A stretch of DNA of 64,000 nt from positions 46,424 through 110,423 of the forward strand of contig NZ_JAAMRE010000019.1 in the NCBI RefSeq assembly GCF_013522705.1, given 5' to 3'. A program made the translations under genes and the position numbers. Origin of the DNA: Pseudomonas lurida (lineage in GTDB: Bacteria; Pseudomonadota; Gammaproteobacteria; Pseudomonadales; Pseudomonadaceae). The notes under the pieces were generated by a model. The model did not search any database. It worked only from the letters and a program-made list of their open reading frames with translations, and was not told the DNA's origin. Positions 25,908 through 34,220 of this stretch are shown here, piece by piece (within the stretch, counting starts at the first letter, position 1; each line of letters opens with the position of its first letter).

Positions 25908-26477
25908 TTAAAAATGCCGTTCGCGCCCGGCAAACAGGTCGCGTAGATTGCCGCGATGGCGCCAGACGATCAGCAGCGTCAGCACGCTCATGGGTAACAG
26001 CGCCGCCGGCTCCTGCCAGGCCAGCAGTGGCAGGGTCAGGGGCGTGGCGATCAGCGCGGCCAGCGAGCTGGTGCGGGTCAAGTAAAACGTCAGCAGCCAG
26101 GCCAGTACGGCCAGCAGCGCGGCGGGTGGGTAGATCCCCAGCAGCATGCCGGCCGCCGTGGCGACGCCTTTGCCGCCGCGAAAGCGAAAGTACAATGGAA
26201 ACAGATGGCCGAGGACGGCGCATACGCCCACCCAGGCCTGCTGTTGCAGGGTGAGGCCGGCGAGGCTGGCGATCAGCACGGGTAACAAGCCTTTGCAGAT
26301 GTCGCCCAGCAACGTCAGTACGGCGAGCTTCTTGCCGGCCAGGCGCAGCATATTGGTAGCGCCGGCATTGCCGGAGCCACCCATTCGCGGATCGGGGTTA
26401 CCCGTCAGGCGGCTGAGCAAAATGGCGAAGGACAGCGAGCCGAGCAGGTAGGCGAGAATCGCCAGTGACCAAAACAT
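25908..26477 (-). CDS. plsY: Glycerol-3-phosphate acyltransferase PlsY
   Basis: 189-residue integral membrane enzyme with about five helices. PlsY motifs: GSLSFAILLSRLTGNPDPR, GSGNAGATNMLR and the FRGGKGVATAAGMLLG loop. It transfers acyl groups from acyl-phosphate to glycerol-3-phosphate, the first step of phospholipid synthesis. It converges with tsaD (20-nt gap) and diverges from folB, a conserved neighbourhood. Confidence 0.97.
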   Translation of the reverse strand: MFWSLAILAYLLGSLSFAILLSRLTGNPDPRMGGSGNAGATNMLRLAGKKLAVLTLLGDICKGLLPVLIASLAGLTLQQQAWVGVCAVLGHLFPLYFRFRGGKGVATAAGMLLGIYPPAALLAVLAWLLTFYLTRTSSLAALIATPLTLPLLAWQEPAALLPMSVLTLLIVWRHRGNLRDLFAGRERHF

Positions 26478-26551
26478 GCTAACTATTCCGGGCGAGGACG
26501 CCCTGATTCTAACGGGGCATCGCGCCCTTGTCGTGCTGCGGAGAAGAGTGC

Positions 26552-26905
26552 TTGGACAGAGTGTTTATCGAAGGCCTGGAAGTCGACACCGTGATCGGGG
26601 CCTACGACTGGGAGCGCGGGATCCGACAATGCCTGCGTCTGGACCTGAGCTTCGCCTGGGATAACCGCCCGGCTGCGGCCGGCGACGACCTGACCCTGGC
26701 GCTGGACTACGCGAGCGTGTCTGCGCGCATCCAGGCGTTCGCCGAGCAATCCCAATACCAGTTGGTGGAAACGTTTGCCGAGCGCCTGGCTGAAGTGCTG
26801 ATGCGCGAGTTCAACATTCCCTGGCTGCGCCTCAAATTGACCAAGCCCGGCGCCGTGCCGGCCGCCAAGGGTGTCGGTGTGGAGATCGAGCGCGGATGTC
26901 GCTAA
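26552..26905 (+). CDS. folB: Dihydroneopterin aldolase
   Basis: 117 residues from a TTG start at 26552 (DRVFIEGLEVDTVIGAYDWE), which has CGGAGAAG upstream at 8-nt spacing. An ATG 24 nt earlier would add eight residues (MSCCGEEC) not expected in FolB. The motif GAYDWERG and the catalytic lysine in LKLTKPGAV are present. FolB converts dihydroneopterin to the hydroxymethyl product used by FolK, which follows and overlaps by 10 nt. Confidence 0.93.
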   Translation: MDRVFIEGLEVDTVIGAYDWERGIRQCLRLDLSFAWDNRPAAAGDDLTLALDYASVSARIQAFAEQSQYQLVETFAERLAEVLMREFNIPWLRLKLTKPGAVPAAKGVGVEIERGCR

Positions 26906-27414
26906 CTCAGGTTTACCTTGGTCTTGGTAGCAACATCGAGCGTGAGCGCCACTTGCGCGCGGGGCTGGACGCGCTGGCGGGTTTGCTGGTGGACATACGC
27001 TGTTCGGCGGTGTTCGAGAGTCAGCCGGTCGGCATCAAGAGCGGGCCGTTCTTCAATTTGGTGGTGTCGGCGTATACCGATCTGGCGTTGATGGAACTGG
27101 ATCGTCGGTTGAAGTTGATCGAGGCGGATAACGGCCGCTATGCACCGGACCGCAAAGGCTTGCCGCTGGATATCGATGTGCTGCTGTATGGCGAGCTGGT
27201 GGGTAACTTTGACGGTTTGGTGCTGCCACGGGCAGAGATCCTGAAAAACGCCTTTGTGTTATGGCCGTTGTCGTTGATGGCGCCGGATCGCATGCACCCT
27301 GAGGCGGGCAAGACAATGGCCCACTTATGGCGCGATGCGCAGATTGATCAGGTGCTGGCCCCCGTCGCGTTCGAATGGCAGGGCCAGCAGCTCACGCCGA
27401 GTGGGTTGTTATAA
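26896..27414 (+). CDS. folK: HPPK: 2-amino-4-hydroxy-6-hydroxymethyldihydropteridine pyrophosphokinase
   Basis: 172 residues: YLGLGSNIERERHLR at the N-terminus, SQPVGIKSGPFFNLV, and a variant of the HPPK signature in RYAPDRKGLPLDIDVLLYG. Transfers pyrophosphate from ATP to the pterin in folate synthesis. The signature (usually R-x(2-3)-W/P-R-x-L-D-L-D) is less regular than in E. coli, so this may be a second-type FolK paralogue common in Pseudomonas. Its 3' end overlaps convergent cca by 6 nt. Confidence 0.88.
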   Translation: MSLTQVYLGLGSNIERERHLRAGLDALAGLLVDIRCSAVFESQPVGIKSGPFFNLVVSAYTDLALMELDRRLKLIEADNGRYAPDRKGLPLDIDVLLYGELVGNFDGLVLPRAEILKNAFVLWPLSLMAPDRMHPEAGKTMAHLWRDAQIDQVLAPVAFEWQGQQLTPSGLL

Positions 27415-28638
27415 CGCGCACTTTTCCTTGTAGGCCTTGAGTGCCTTGAGCCTTTCCCGCTTGAGCGCTTCGCCCAGTTCCGGACCTTTGAAACCTTTCT
27501 CCAGCAGCGGCGCTACGGCCACGCCGCGCGCTGCCTGCGCTGCACCGCGCAAATAATCGGCCTGTGGATAACTGTGCTGCTCCAGGCCTTTGCGGCCACG
27601 CGCGTCCATTTCACAGGCAACCACGAACTCCTCGAAGCGCTGCGGCCGGCGATACACGTCAAAACTCTGCAACAACTCCAGCAGCGTCGAGGCCTTCAGC
27701 TCCAATGCGCGATGGCCGTGGGTGTGATACTGGCCGACCAGCAGCGCCAGTTCCTGGCAGTCCCTTGGCACTTTGAAGCGCTCATTGACCGCCTTGATCA
27801 GCTTCAAACCCCTGTGTTCATGGGCAATATGCTGCGGCAACTTATCCACAGGCGTCAGGCCTTTACCCAGGTCGTGCAGCAGGCAAGCCCAGCGTACGGT
27901 CAGCGGTTGCCGATGCACGGCGGCCTGTTCCAGCACGCTTAGGGTGTGCACGCCCGTATCGATTTCAGGGTGGTGTGCCACGGGTTGCGGCACGCCGAAC
28001 AGCGCATCGATTTCTGGCATCAGGGTTTTCAACGCATTGCAGTCGCGTAACACCTGAATAAATACCTGAGGTTGATCTTCCATCAGTGCGCGAGAGATTT
28101 CTTTCCAACTGCGTTCGGGCGTCAGGGCCTCCAGTTCGCCGGATTCGCTGAGTTGGCACATCAACTCGAGGGTTTCCGGCGCCACTGTGAAACCCAGGTG
28201 TGCATAACGCGCGGCAAAACGCGCGACTCTGAGTACGCGCAACGGATCTTCGGCAAACGCCGGGGATACATGCCGGAGTATGCGGGCTTGCAGGTCTTGT
28301 TGGCCGTGATAGGGGTCGGTCAGGTTGCCGTCATCGTCTTGCGCCATGGCATTGATAGTCAGGTCGCGCCGAATCAGGTCTTCCTCCAGCGTAACGTCTG
28401 GGCTTGCATGGAATACAAAGCCGCCGTAGCCCTTGCCGCTCTTGCGTTCGGTGCGGGCGAGGGCGTACTCATCGCCGTTTTTCGGGTCCAGGAACACCGG
28501 GAAATCAGCCCCGACCGGCTTGAAACCCTTGGCGAGCATTTCTTCAGTGGTCGCGCCGACAACGACACGGTCGATGTCAGTGACGTCGATGCCCAGCAAG
28601 CGGTCGCGCACCGCGCCGCCAACTTTATAGATTTTCAT
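27409..28638 (-). CDS. cca: CCA-adding tRNA nucleotidyltransferase with HD domain
   Basis: 409 residues. Class II nucleotidyltransferase head MKIYKVGGAVRDRLLGIDV with DIDRVVVG, the RRDLTINAMAQ motif, and a C-terminal HD phosphohydrolase region (HTLSVLEQ and LLHDLGKG). It repairs or completes the 3' CCA of tRNAs. The GGAGG before the start sits in the arm of the spoVR terminator hairpin (28642-28695), so translation of cca may be affected by folding of that RNA. Confidence 0.96.
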   Translation of the reverse strand: MKIYKVGGAVRDRLLGIDVTDIDRVVVGATTEEMLAKGFKPVGADFPVFLDPKNGDEYALARTERKSGKGYGGFVFHASPDVTLEEDLIRRDLTINAMAQDDDGNLTDPYHGQQDLQARILRHVSPAFAEDPLRVLRVARFAARYAHLGFTVAPETLELMCQLSESGELEALTPERSWKEISRALMEDQPQVFIQVLRDCNALKTLMPEIDALFGVPQPVAHHPEIDTGVHTLSVLEQAAVHRQPLTVRWACLLHDLGKGLTPVDKLPQHIAHEHRGLKLIKAVNERFKVPRDCQELALLVGQYHTHGHRALELKASTLLELLQSFDVYRRPQRFEEFVVACEMDARGRKGLEQHSYPQADYLRGAAQAARGVAVAPLLEKGFKGPELGEALKRERLKALKAYKEKCAL

Positions 28639-28641
28639 GAA

Positions 28642-28695
28642 AAAGCCTCCATTAGCGGCACAGGATAACGCCTGTCCCTGGCCAATGGAGGCTTT
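28642..28695 (-). terminator. spoVR terminator whose stem contains the cca ribosome-binding site
   Basis: Perfect 12-bp arms AAAGCCTCCATT (28642-28653) and AATGGAGGCTTT (28684-28695) with further pairing inside. On the minus strand the hairpin is followed by TTTTTC then the cca ATG (28638). The GGAGG in the 3' arm lies 7 nt before that ATG. Confidence 0.85.
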
Positions 28696-28701
28696 GCTGT
28701 T

Positions 28702-30267
28702 TCACAGATGGACGACGGCCATGTCCAGGCGACCGTAGTCATTATCGTTGTGGTCGCTGCGCGGCGGAACATGATGAGTCTTCATCACCTGATCGCCCTG
28801 CAGGGTTTCCAAGTGAATATCGAAGCCCCACAGGCGATGCAGGTGCTTGAGCACTTCCTCGGTGGAGTCCCCCAGGGGTTTGCGATCATGTTGCTGATGA
28901 CGCAGGGTCAGCGAGCGGTCGCCGCGCACATCGATGCTGTAGATCTGCACGTTGGGTTCGCGATTGCCCAGGTTGTATTGCGCGGCCAGCGTCTCGCGAA
29001 TAATGCGATAGCCCGGTTCATCATGGATGGCCGGTACCACCAGGTCGTCCTTAAGGTCGTCATCGAGAATGCTGAACAACTTCAGGTCACGGATCACCTT
29101 GGGCGACAGGTACTGCAGGATGAAGCTCTCGTCCTTGAAGCTGCTCATGGCGAACTTGATGGTGGACAGCCAGTCGCTGCCAGCGATTTCCGGGAACCAA
29201 CGGCGGTCCTCCTCGGTGGGGTTTTCGCACATGCGCCGGATATCGCGGTACATCGCAAACCCCAGGGCGTAGGGGTTTATACCGTTGTAATACGGGCTGT
29301 CGAAACCTGGCTGGAACACGACGCTGGTGTGGGACGTGAGGAACTCCATCATGAAGCCGTCGGTGACCAGGCCTTCGTCGTACAAGTCGTTCATCAGGGT
29401 GTAGTGCCAGAAGGTGGCCCAGCCCTCGTTCATCACCTGGGTCTGGCGCTGCGGGTAAAAATACTGGGCAATTTTGCGCACGATTCGCACAATCTCGCGC
29501 TGCCACGGCTCCAGCAGCGGAGCGTGCTTTTCCAGAAAATACAGAATGTTTTCCTGAGGTTCGGCGGGGAAGCGTGCATTATCCTTGTCGTTGTTTTTAC
29601 CGGCGCGCTTGGGGATGGTGCGCCACAGGTCGTTAATCTGTTTCTGCAGGTGTTCTTCGCGCTCTTTCTGACGCAGGCGTTCTTCTTCGGCGGAAATCGG
29701 GTAAGGGCGTTTGTAGCGGTCGACCCCGTAATTCATCAGCGCGTGGCAGGAGTCGAGCAGGTCTTCCACCGCGTCGATGCCATGGCGCTCTTCGCATTGC
29801 ATGATGTACTGCTTGGCGAACACCAGGTAATCAATGATCGAACTGGCGTCGGTCCAGGTGCGGAACAGGTAATTGCCTTTGAAAAAGCTGTTATGCCCAT
29901 AGCAGGCGTGGGCGACCACCAGTGCCTGCATGCAGATGGTGTTTTCCTCCATCAGGTAAGCGATGCACGGGTCTGAGTTGATCACGATTTCGTAAGCCAG
30001 GCCCATCTGGCCGCGGCTGTAGGACTTTTCGGTGCTGAGGAAGTGCTTGCCGTAGGACCAATGGTGATAGCCCAGGGGCATGCCGACCGAGGCATAGGCG
30101 TCCATCATCTGCTCGGCGGTGATTACCTCAATCTGGTTGGGGTAAGTGTCCAGGGCATAACCCGCCGCGATACGGCTGATTTCCCGGTCATAGGCCTGGA
30201 TCAGTTCGAAGGTCCATTCGGACCCGGTGGAAATGGGTTGGCGCTTAGTCTCTTTTTTGGCGGTCAT
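28702..30267 (-). CDS. SpoVR family protein
   Basis: 521 residues, the usual length of bacterial SpoVR/YcgB. Recognisable segments: YASVGMPLGYHHWSYGKHF, ACYGHNSFFKGNYLFRTWTD and NEGWATFWHYTLMNDLYDEG, with conserved His/Glu that look like a metal site though no activity has been proven. Named for a Bacillus spore cortex gene, it is common in non-sporulators and travels with PrkA and YeaH. Overlaps yeaH by 4 nt, so the three genes form one operon. Confidence 0.94.
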   Translation of the reverse strand: MTAKKETKRQPISTGSEWTFELIQAYDREISRIAAGYALDTYPNQIEVITAEQMMDAYASVGMPLGYHHWSYGKHFLSTEKSYSRGQMGLAYEIVINSDPCIAYLMEENTICMQALVVAHACYGHNSFFKGNYLFRTWTDASSIIDYLVFAKQYIMQCEERHGIDAVEDLLDSCHALMNYGVDRYKRPYPISAEEERLRQKEREEHLQKQINDLWRTIPKRAGKNNDKDNARFPAEPQENILYFLEKHAPLLEPWQREIVRIVRKIAQYFYPQRQTQVMNEGWATFWHYTLMNDLYDEGLVTDGFMMEFLTSHTSVVFQPGFDSPYYNGINPYALGFAMYRDIRRMCENPTEEDRRWFPEIAGSDWLSTIKFAMSSFKDESFILQYLSPKVIRDLKLFSILDDDLKDDLVVPAIHDEPGYRIIRETLAAQYNLGNREPNVQIYSIDVRGDRSLTLRHQQHDRKPLGDSTEEVLKHLHRLWGFDIHLETLQGDQVMKTHHVPPRSDHNDNDYGRLDMAVVHL

Positions 30268-31535
30268 GTCACTAACCTGCGCTGGAAGAGTTCACGGAAG
30301 ACCGGATAGATATCGCCGGCCGAGACCAGTTGTTGCTGGGCGAACGTTTCGGCGAAGGCTTCGCCGATACGCTCGTATTCGAACCACAGGGCCTGGTGCT
30401 CCCGAGGGGTGATTTCGACATAGGTGTAGTACTGCACGAACGGCATGATCTGGTTGATCAAAATGTCGCGGCAGATCGGCGAATCGTCGTTCCAGTTGTC
30501 GCCGTCGGAGGCTTGGGCTGCGTAGATGTTCCATTCGTTGGCGGGGTAACGTTCAGCCATGATCTCCTGCATCAGTTTCAAGGCACTGGAGACGATGGTG
30601 CCGCCGGTTTCGCGCGAGTAGAAAAACTCCTCTTCGTCCACCTCCCGTGCGCTGGTGTGGTGACGGATGAAAACTACGTCGATCTTGTCGTAATTACGCT
30701 TGAGGAACAGGTACAGCAGGATAAAGAAGCGTTTGGCGATGTCTTTGGTGGCCTGGGTCATGGATCCGGACACATCCATCAGGCAGAACATCACTGCCTT
30801 TGAGCTGGGGTTGGGTTGCTTGACCAGCAGGTTGTATTTCAGGTCGAAGGTATCGAGGAACGGCACGCGGCGAATCCGCGCGCTGAGTTTTTCGATTTCC
30901 GTCTCGATTTCCTGGATATCGCCGAAGTTATCCGGTTCTTCGCGCTTTAACCGCGCCAACTCTTCCTTGGCCTGTTTGAGCTTGGCGCGGCTGCTGCCCG
31001 ATAGGGCAATACGCCGGGCGTGGGCCGAGCGCAGGGTTCGGATGATATTGATCCGCGAAGGGTTGCCTTCGTTGCTGATGCCGGCGCGCACCGTCTTGAA
31101 GGTGTCGGTGCCCGTGAGATTGCGTTTAACCAGATTGGGCAACTCCAGGTCCTCGAACATGAATTCGAGGAATTCTTCCTGGGTGATCTGGAACACAAAC
31201 TCATCCATGCCCTCGCCGGAATTACCGGCCTTGCCCGGCCCCTTGCCGCCACCCCCACTTGGAGGGCGCTGGATATGCTCGCCTGTGGTGAACTCCTTGT
31301 TGCCGGGATGCACGACGGTCTGTTTGCCGCCCCGGCCGTGGTGCAGCACCGGCTCGTCGATGTCGCGTCCGGGAATGCTGATTTGTTCGCCATGCTCCAT
31401 GTCGGTGATGGAGCGGCGGCTGACGGCCTCTTCCACCGCCTTTTTGATGTGGTCACGGTAACGCCGCAGGAAACGCTGGCGGTTTACCGTGCTCTTGTTC
31501 TTGCCATTGAGGCGTCGGTCGATCACATAGCTCAT
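30264..31535 (-). CDS. yeaH: YeaH/DUF444 family protein (VWA-like)
   Basis: 423 residues. N-terminal basic region, a Gly-rich linker (PPSGGGGKGPGKAGNSGEG, about residue 92), then the DUF444 core with a von Willebrand A-like segment FCLMDVSGSMTQATKDIAK, a MIDAS-type DxSxS. Partner of the PrkA kinase in E. coli (yeaG-yeaH) and induced by nitrogen or carbon starvation there; its molecular role is unknown. Start ATG 31535 follows a strong GGAGGGG. Confidence 0.93.
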   Translation of the reverse strand: MSYVIDRRLNGKNKSTVNRQRFLRRYRDHIKKAVEEAVSRRSITDMEHGEQISIPGRDIDEPVLHHGRGGKQTVVHPGNKEFTTGEHIQRPPSGGGGKGPGKAGNSGEGMDEFVFQITQEEFLEFMFEDLELPNLVKRNLTGTDTFKTVRAGISNEGNPSRINIIRTLRSAHARRIALSGSSRAKLKQAKEELARLKREEPDNFGDIQEIETEIEKLSARIRRVPFLDTFDLKYNLLVKQPNPSSKAVMFCLMDVSGSMTQATKDIAKRFFILLYLFLKRNYDKIDVVFIRHHTSAREVDEEEFFYSRETGGTIVSSALKLMQEIMAERYPANEWNIYAAQASDGDNWNDDSPICRDILINQIMPFVQYYTYVEITPREHQALWFEYERIGEAFAETFAQQQLVSAGDIYPVFRELFQRRLVT

Positions 31536-31565
31536 GGGGCCCCTCCGGGGAGCTTCAAGTCGTGA

Positions 31566-31636
31566 GCTTCAAGCCGCAAGGCAGAACCCGCTGACGGGCT
31601 CTGTCGCTTTTCCCTTGCCGCTTGTCGCTAGAAGCT
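31566..31636. repeat. Imperfect inverted repeat between yeaH and prkA
   Basis: GCTTCAAGCCGCAAGG (31566-31581) is nearly the reverse complement of CCTTGCCGCTTGTCGCTAGAAGC near 31612-31634, around a loop containing GAACCCGCTGACGGGCTC. It resembles the second class of pseudomonad intergenic hairpins and may slow polymerase or stabilise mRNA within the operon. Confidence 0.5.
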
Positions 31637-31650
31637 TACAGCTGCTTCTC

Positions 31651-33573
31651 TCACTGCGATTTCCGAACCCGCAGGTACCATTCCGAAAGAAGGCGTACCT
31701 GTTTGTCGGTGTAGCCACGCTCGACCATTCGAGTAACGAAGTCGTTGTGTTTTTGCTGGTCCTCCTTGCTGGCCTTGGCGTTGAAGCTGATAACCGGCAG
31801 CAGATCCTCGGTGTTGGAGAACATTTTTTTCTCGATCACCACCCGCAGCTTTTCGTAGCTGAGCCAGGTCGGATTCTTGCCGTTATTGTTGGCGCGGGCA
31901 CGCAACACGAAGTTGACGATTTCGTTGCGGAAATCCTTCGGATTACTGATACCTGCCGGTTTCTCGATTTTTTCCAGTTCCTCGTTGAGGGCTACGCGGT
32001 TGAGAATCTCGCCGGTTTCCGGGTCGCGGTATTCCTGGTCCTGAATCCAGAAATCTGCATACAGCACGTAGCGGTCGAAGATGTTCTGGCCGTATTCGCT
32101 GTAAGACTCCAGGTACGCGGTTTGGATTTCCTTGCCGATAAACTCGATATAGCGCGGTGCCAGGTATTCCTTGAGGAATCGCAGGTAACGCTCGCGGGTC
32201 TCGGCCTGGAACTGTTCCTGTTCGATCTGCTGCTCCAGCACATAAAGCAGGTGCACCGGGTTGGCGGCAATTTCGTGGGGGTCGAAGTTGAACACTTTGG
32301 ACAGGATCTTGAACGCAAAACGCGTCGACAGGCCGTTCATGCCCTCGTCCACGCCGGCGGAGTCGCGATATTCCTGAATCGACTTGGCCTTGGGGTCGGT
32401 GTCCTTGAGGTTTTCGCCGTCGTACACGCGCATCTTGGAGTAGATATTCGAGTTTTCCGGTTCTTTCAAGCGCGACAGCACGGTGAATTGAGCGAGCATT
32501 TTCAAGGTGTCGGGCGCGCAATGGGCCTTGGACAGGGAGCTGTTGAACAGCAATTTGTCATAGATCTTGATTTCATCACTGACCCGCAGGCAGTACGGTA
32601 CCTTGACGATGTAGATCCGATCGATGAACGCCTCGTTGTTCTTGTTGTTGCGGAAGGTGTGCCATTCCGATTCGTTGGAGTGGGCCAGCAGGATCCCGGT
32701 GAACGGAATCGCCCCCAGGCCTTCGGTGCTGTTGTAGTTGCCTTCCTGAGTGGCGGTCAGCAGTGGGTGCAGCACCTTGATCGGTGCCTTGAACATTTCC
32801 ACGAACTCCATCAGGCCTTGGTTGGCCCGGCACAATGCGCCCGAGTAACTGTAGGCGTCGGCGTCGTTCTGCGGGAATTCTTCGAGTTTGCGGATATCGA
32901 CTTTACCGACCAGCGCCGAAATATCCTGATTGTTCTCGTCGCCCGGTTCGGTCTTGGCCACGCCGATCTGGTTGAGGATCGACGGGTAGAGTTTCACCAC
33001 GCGGAACTGACTGATATCACCGCCAAACTCCGCCAGGCGCTTGGTAGCCCAGGGCGACATGATGGTGTTGAGGTAGCGCCGTGGAATGCCGAAGTCCTCT
33101 TCGAGAATCGCGCCGTCTTCCGTGGCGTTGAACAGGCCCAGGGGCGACTCGAAAACGGGTGAGCCCTTGATAGCGTAGAAGGGCACCTTCTCGATCAACT
33201 GTTTGAGTTTTTCGGCCAGGGACGACTTACCGCCGCCGACGGGGCCGAGCAGGTAGAGGATCTGTTTCTTCTCTTCCAGGCCTTGGGCGGCATGGCGGAA
33301 GTAGGAAACGATCTGGTCGATGCATTCTTCCATGCCGTGGAAGTCTTCAAAGGCCGGATAGCGGCGGATCACCTTGTTGGAGAATATTCGTGACAGGCGC
33401 GAATTATTCGAGGTGTCTACCAGCTCCGGCTCGCCGATCGCCAGCAGCAGGCGTTCGGCAGCGGATGCGTAGGCGCTTCGGTCCTGTTTGCACAGGTCGA
33501 GATACTCCTGAAGCGTGAGTTCTTCCTGCTGTGTGGACGCGAAGCGTTGTTGGAAGTGGCTAAAAATACTCAT
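31651..33573 (-). CDS. yeaG: PrkA-type serine protein kinase (YeaG)
   Basis: 640 residues from ATG 33573 (MSIFSHFQQRF), GAGG upstream; an upstream ATG adds 26 non-conserved residues. An AAA-type ATPase domain comes first, with Walker A GPVGGGKS at residues 110-117, followed by the PrkA C-terminal domain related to eukaryotic kinases. E. coli YeaG and B. subtilis PrkA are linked to stress and stationary phase. First gene of prkA-yeaH-spoVR. The upstream region holds a 24-bp near-palindrome and a CTATCCTTAA box resembling an RpoS -10. Confidence 0.95.
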   Translation of the reverse strand: MSIFSHFQQRFASTQQEELTLQEYLDLCKQDRSAYASAAERLLLAIGEPELVDTSNNSRLSRIFSNKVIRRYPAFEDFHGMEECIDQIVSYFRHAAQGLEEKKQILYLLGPVGGGKSSLAEKLKQLIEKVPFYAIKGSPVFESPLGLFNATEDGAILEEDFGIPRRYLNTIMSPWATKRLAEFGGDISQFRVVKLYPSILNQIGVAKTEPGDENNQDISALVGKVDIRKLEEFPQNDADAYSYSGALCRANQGLMEFVEMFKAPIKVLHPLLTATQEGNYNSTEGLGAIPFTGILLAHSNESEWHTFRNNKNNEAFIDRIYIVKVPYCLRVSDEIKIYDKLLFNSSLSKAHCAPDTLKMLAQFTVLSRLKEPENSNIYSKMRVYDGENLKDTDPKAKSIQEYRDSAGVDEGMNGLSTRFAFKILSKVFNFDPHEIAANPVHLLYVLEQQIEQEQFQAETRERYLRFLKEYLAPRYIEFIGKEIQTAYLESYSEYGQNIFDRYVLYADFWIQDQEYRDPETGEILNRVALNEELEKIEKPAGISNPKDFRNEIVNFVLRARANNNGKNPTWLSYEKLRVVIEKKMFSNTEDLLPVISFNAKASKEDQQKHNDFVTRMVERGYTDKQVRLLSEWYLRVRKSQ

Positions 33574-33632
33574 GACGTCGTCACCTCGCTCGATACGTGG
33601 AGCCGACGCCGGATCAATCAGTTGATGCTGGC

Positions 33633-33656
33633 AACCATTGACGATCGCCAATGGTT
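33633..33656. promoter_or_regulatory. 24-bp near-palindrome upstream of prkA
   Basis: AACCATTG-ACGATCGC-CAATGGTT: 22 of 24 positions are symmetric. It lies 60 nt before the prkA ATG. It could be a dimer operator or an RNA hairpin in the 5' UTR; the lack of a T-run argues against termination. Confidence 0.5.
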
Positions 33657-33740
33657 GTTTTCCCCCCAGAACACCCTGAAACGCTACCGATGACCCGCAC
33701 GCCGGTGTACCGGCTCTCCCCTGATTCGGATGGCCTGCGC

Positions 33741-33750
33741 TTAAGGATAG
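33741..33750 (-). promoter_or_regulatory. Possible RpoS-type -10 element for the prkA operon
   Basis: CTATCCTTAA on the minus strand, close to the sigma-S extended -10 (CTATACTTAA), 168 nt upstream of the prkA start. A -35 is not needed for sigma-S and none is evident. The E. coli operon is RpoS-linked, which is the reason for considering it. Confidence 0.35.
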
Positions 33751-33794
33751 TTCGGAATCGGAGAGGTCAAGGTGCGAGACGTAATTAGTTTGCC

Positions 33795-33819
33795 CGCGCC
33801 GTTCGTCAGAAACGGCGCG
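33795..33819 (-). terminator. Hairpin after glpE, end of the lptD-to-glpE operon
   Basis: CGCGCCGTT (33795-33803) / AACGGCGCG (33811-33819), loop of 7, located 40 nt past the glpE stop. There is no T-run on the minus strand, so termination may need Rho. Confidence 0.5.
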
Positions 33820-33858
33820 AGCCCAAGTGACACGCGGGGTGGCGGGGTGTGAAAAAAA

Positions 33859-34188
33859 TTATTGCGAGTCGCCTGATGCGATTTCTGCAGGAAAGGTCGC
33901 ACGCCATAGCTCAAATCCGCCATCCAGGCTGTAGACGTCCGAGAAGCCCTGGCTGACCAGATAGGCGGCTGCGCTCTGGCTGGAGTTGCCGTGGTAGCAG
34001 GCCACGATCAGCGGTGCGTCAAGGTCGGCGGCGCGAATGAAATCGGCGATGTTGACGTTGTCCAGGTGCTGGGCACCAGTGATGTGGGCAGCGGCGTAAG
34101 TAGGCTGGTCGCGGATATCGACCACCACTGCGCCTTGTTCGCGCAGGGCCTGGGCTTGTTCGGGAGGGATACGTTTGAATTCGCTCAT
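33859..34188 (-). CDS. glpE: Thiosulfate sulfurtransferase GlpE (single rhodanese domain)
   Basis: 109 residues from ATG 34188 (MSEFKRIPPEQAQALREQG). A single rhodanese fold with the persulfide cysteine in the loop ACYHGNSSQSAA, matching GlpE. The usual C-terminal SLDGGFELWRATFP is present. Transfers sulfane sulfur from thiosulfate to cyanide or thiols. It lies 32 nt after apaH on the same strand. Confidence 0.92.
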   Translation of the reverse strand: MSEFKRIPPEQAQALREQGAVVVDIRDQPTYAAAHITGAQHLDNVNIADFIRAADLDAPLIVACYHGNSSQSAAAYLVSQGFSDVYSLDGGFELWRATFPAEIASGDSQ

Positions 34189-34220
34189 GGCGGGCTCCTT
34201 GGGCGGGCGGCAAGCGGTGT

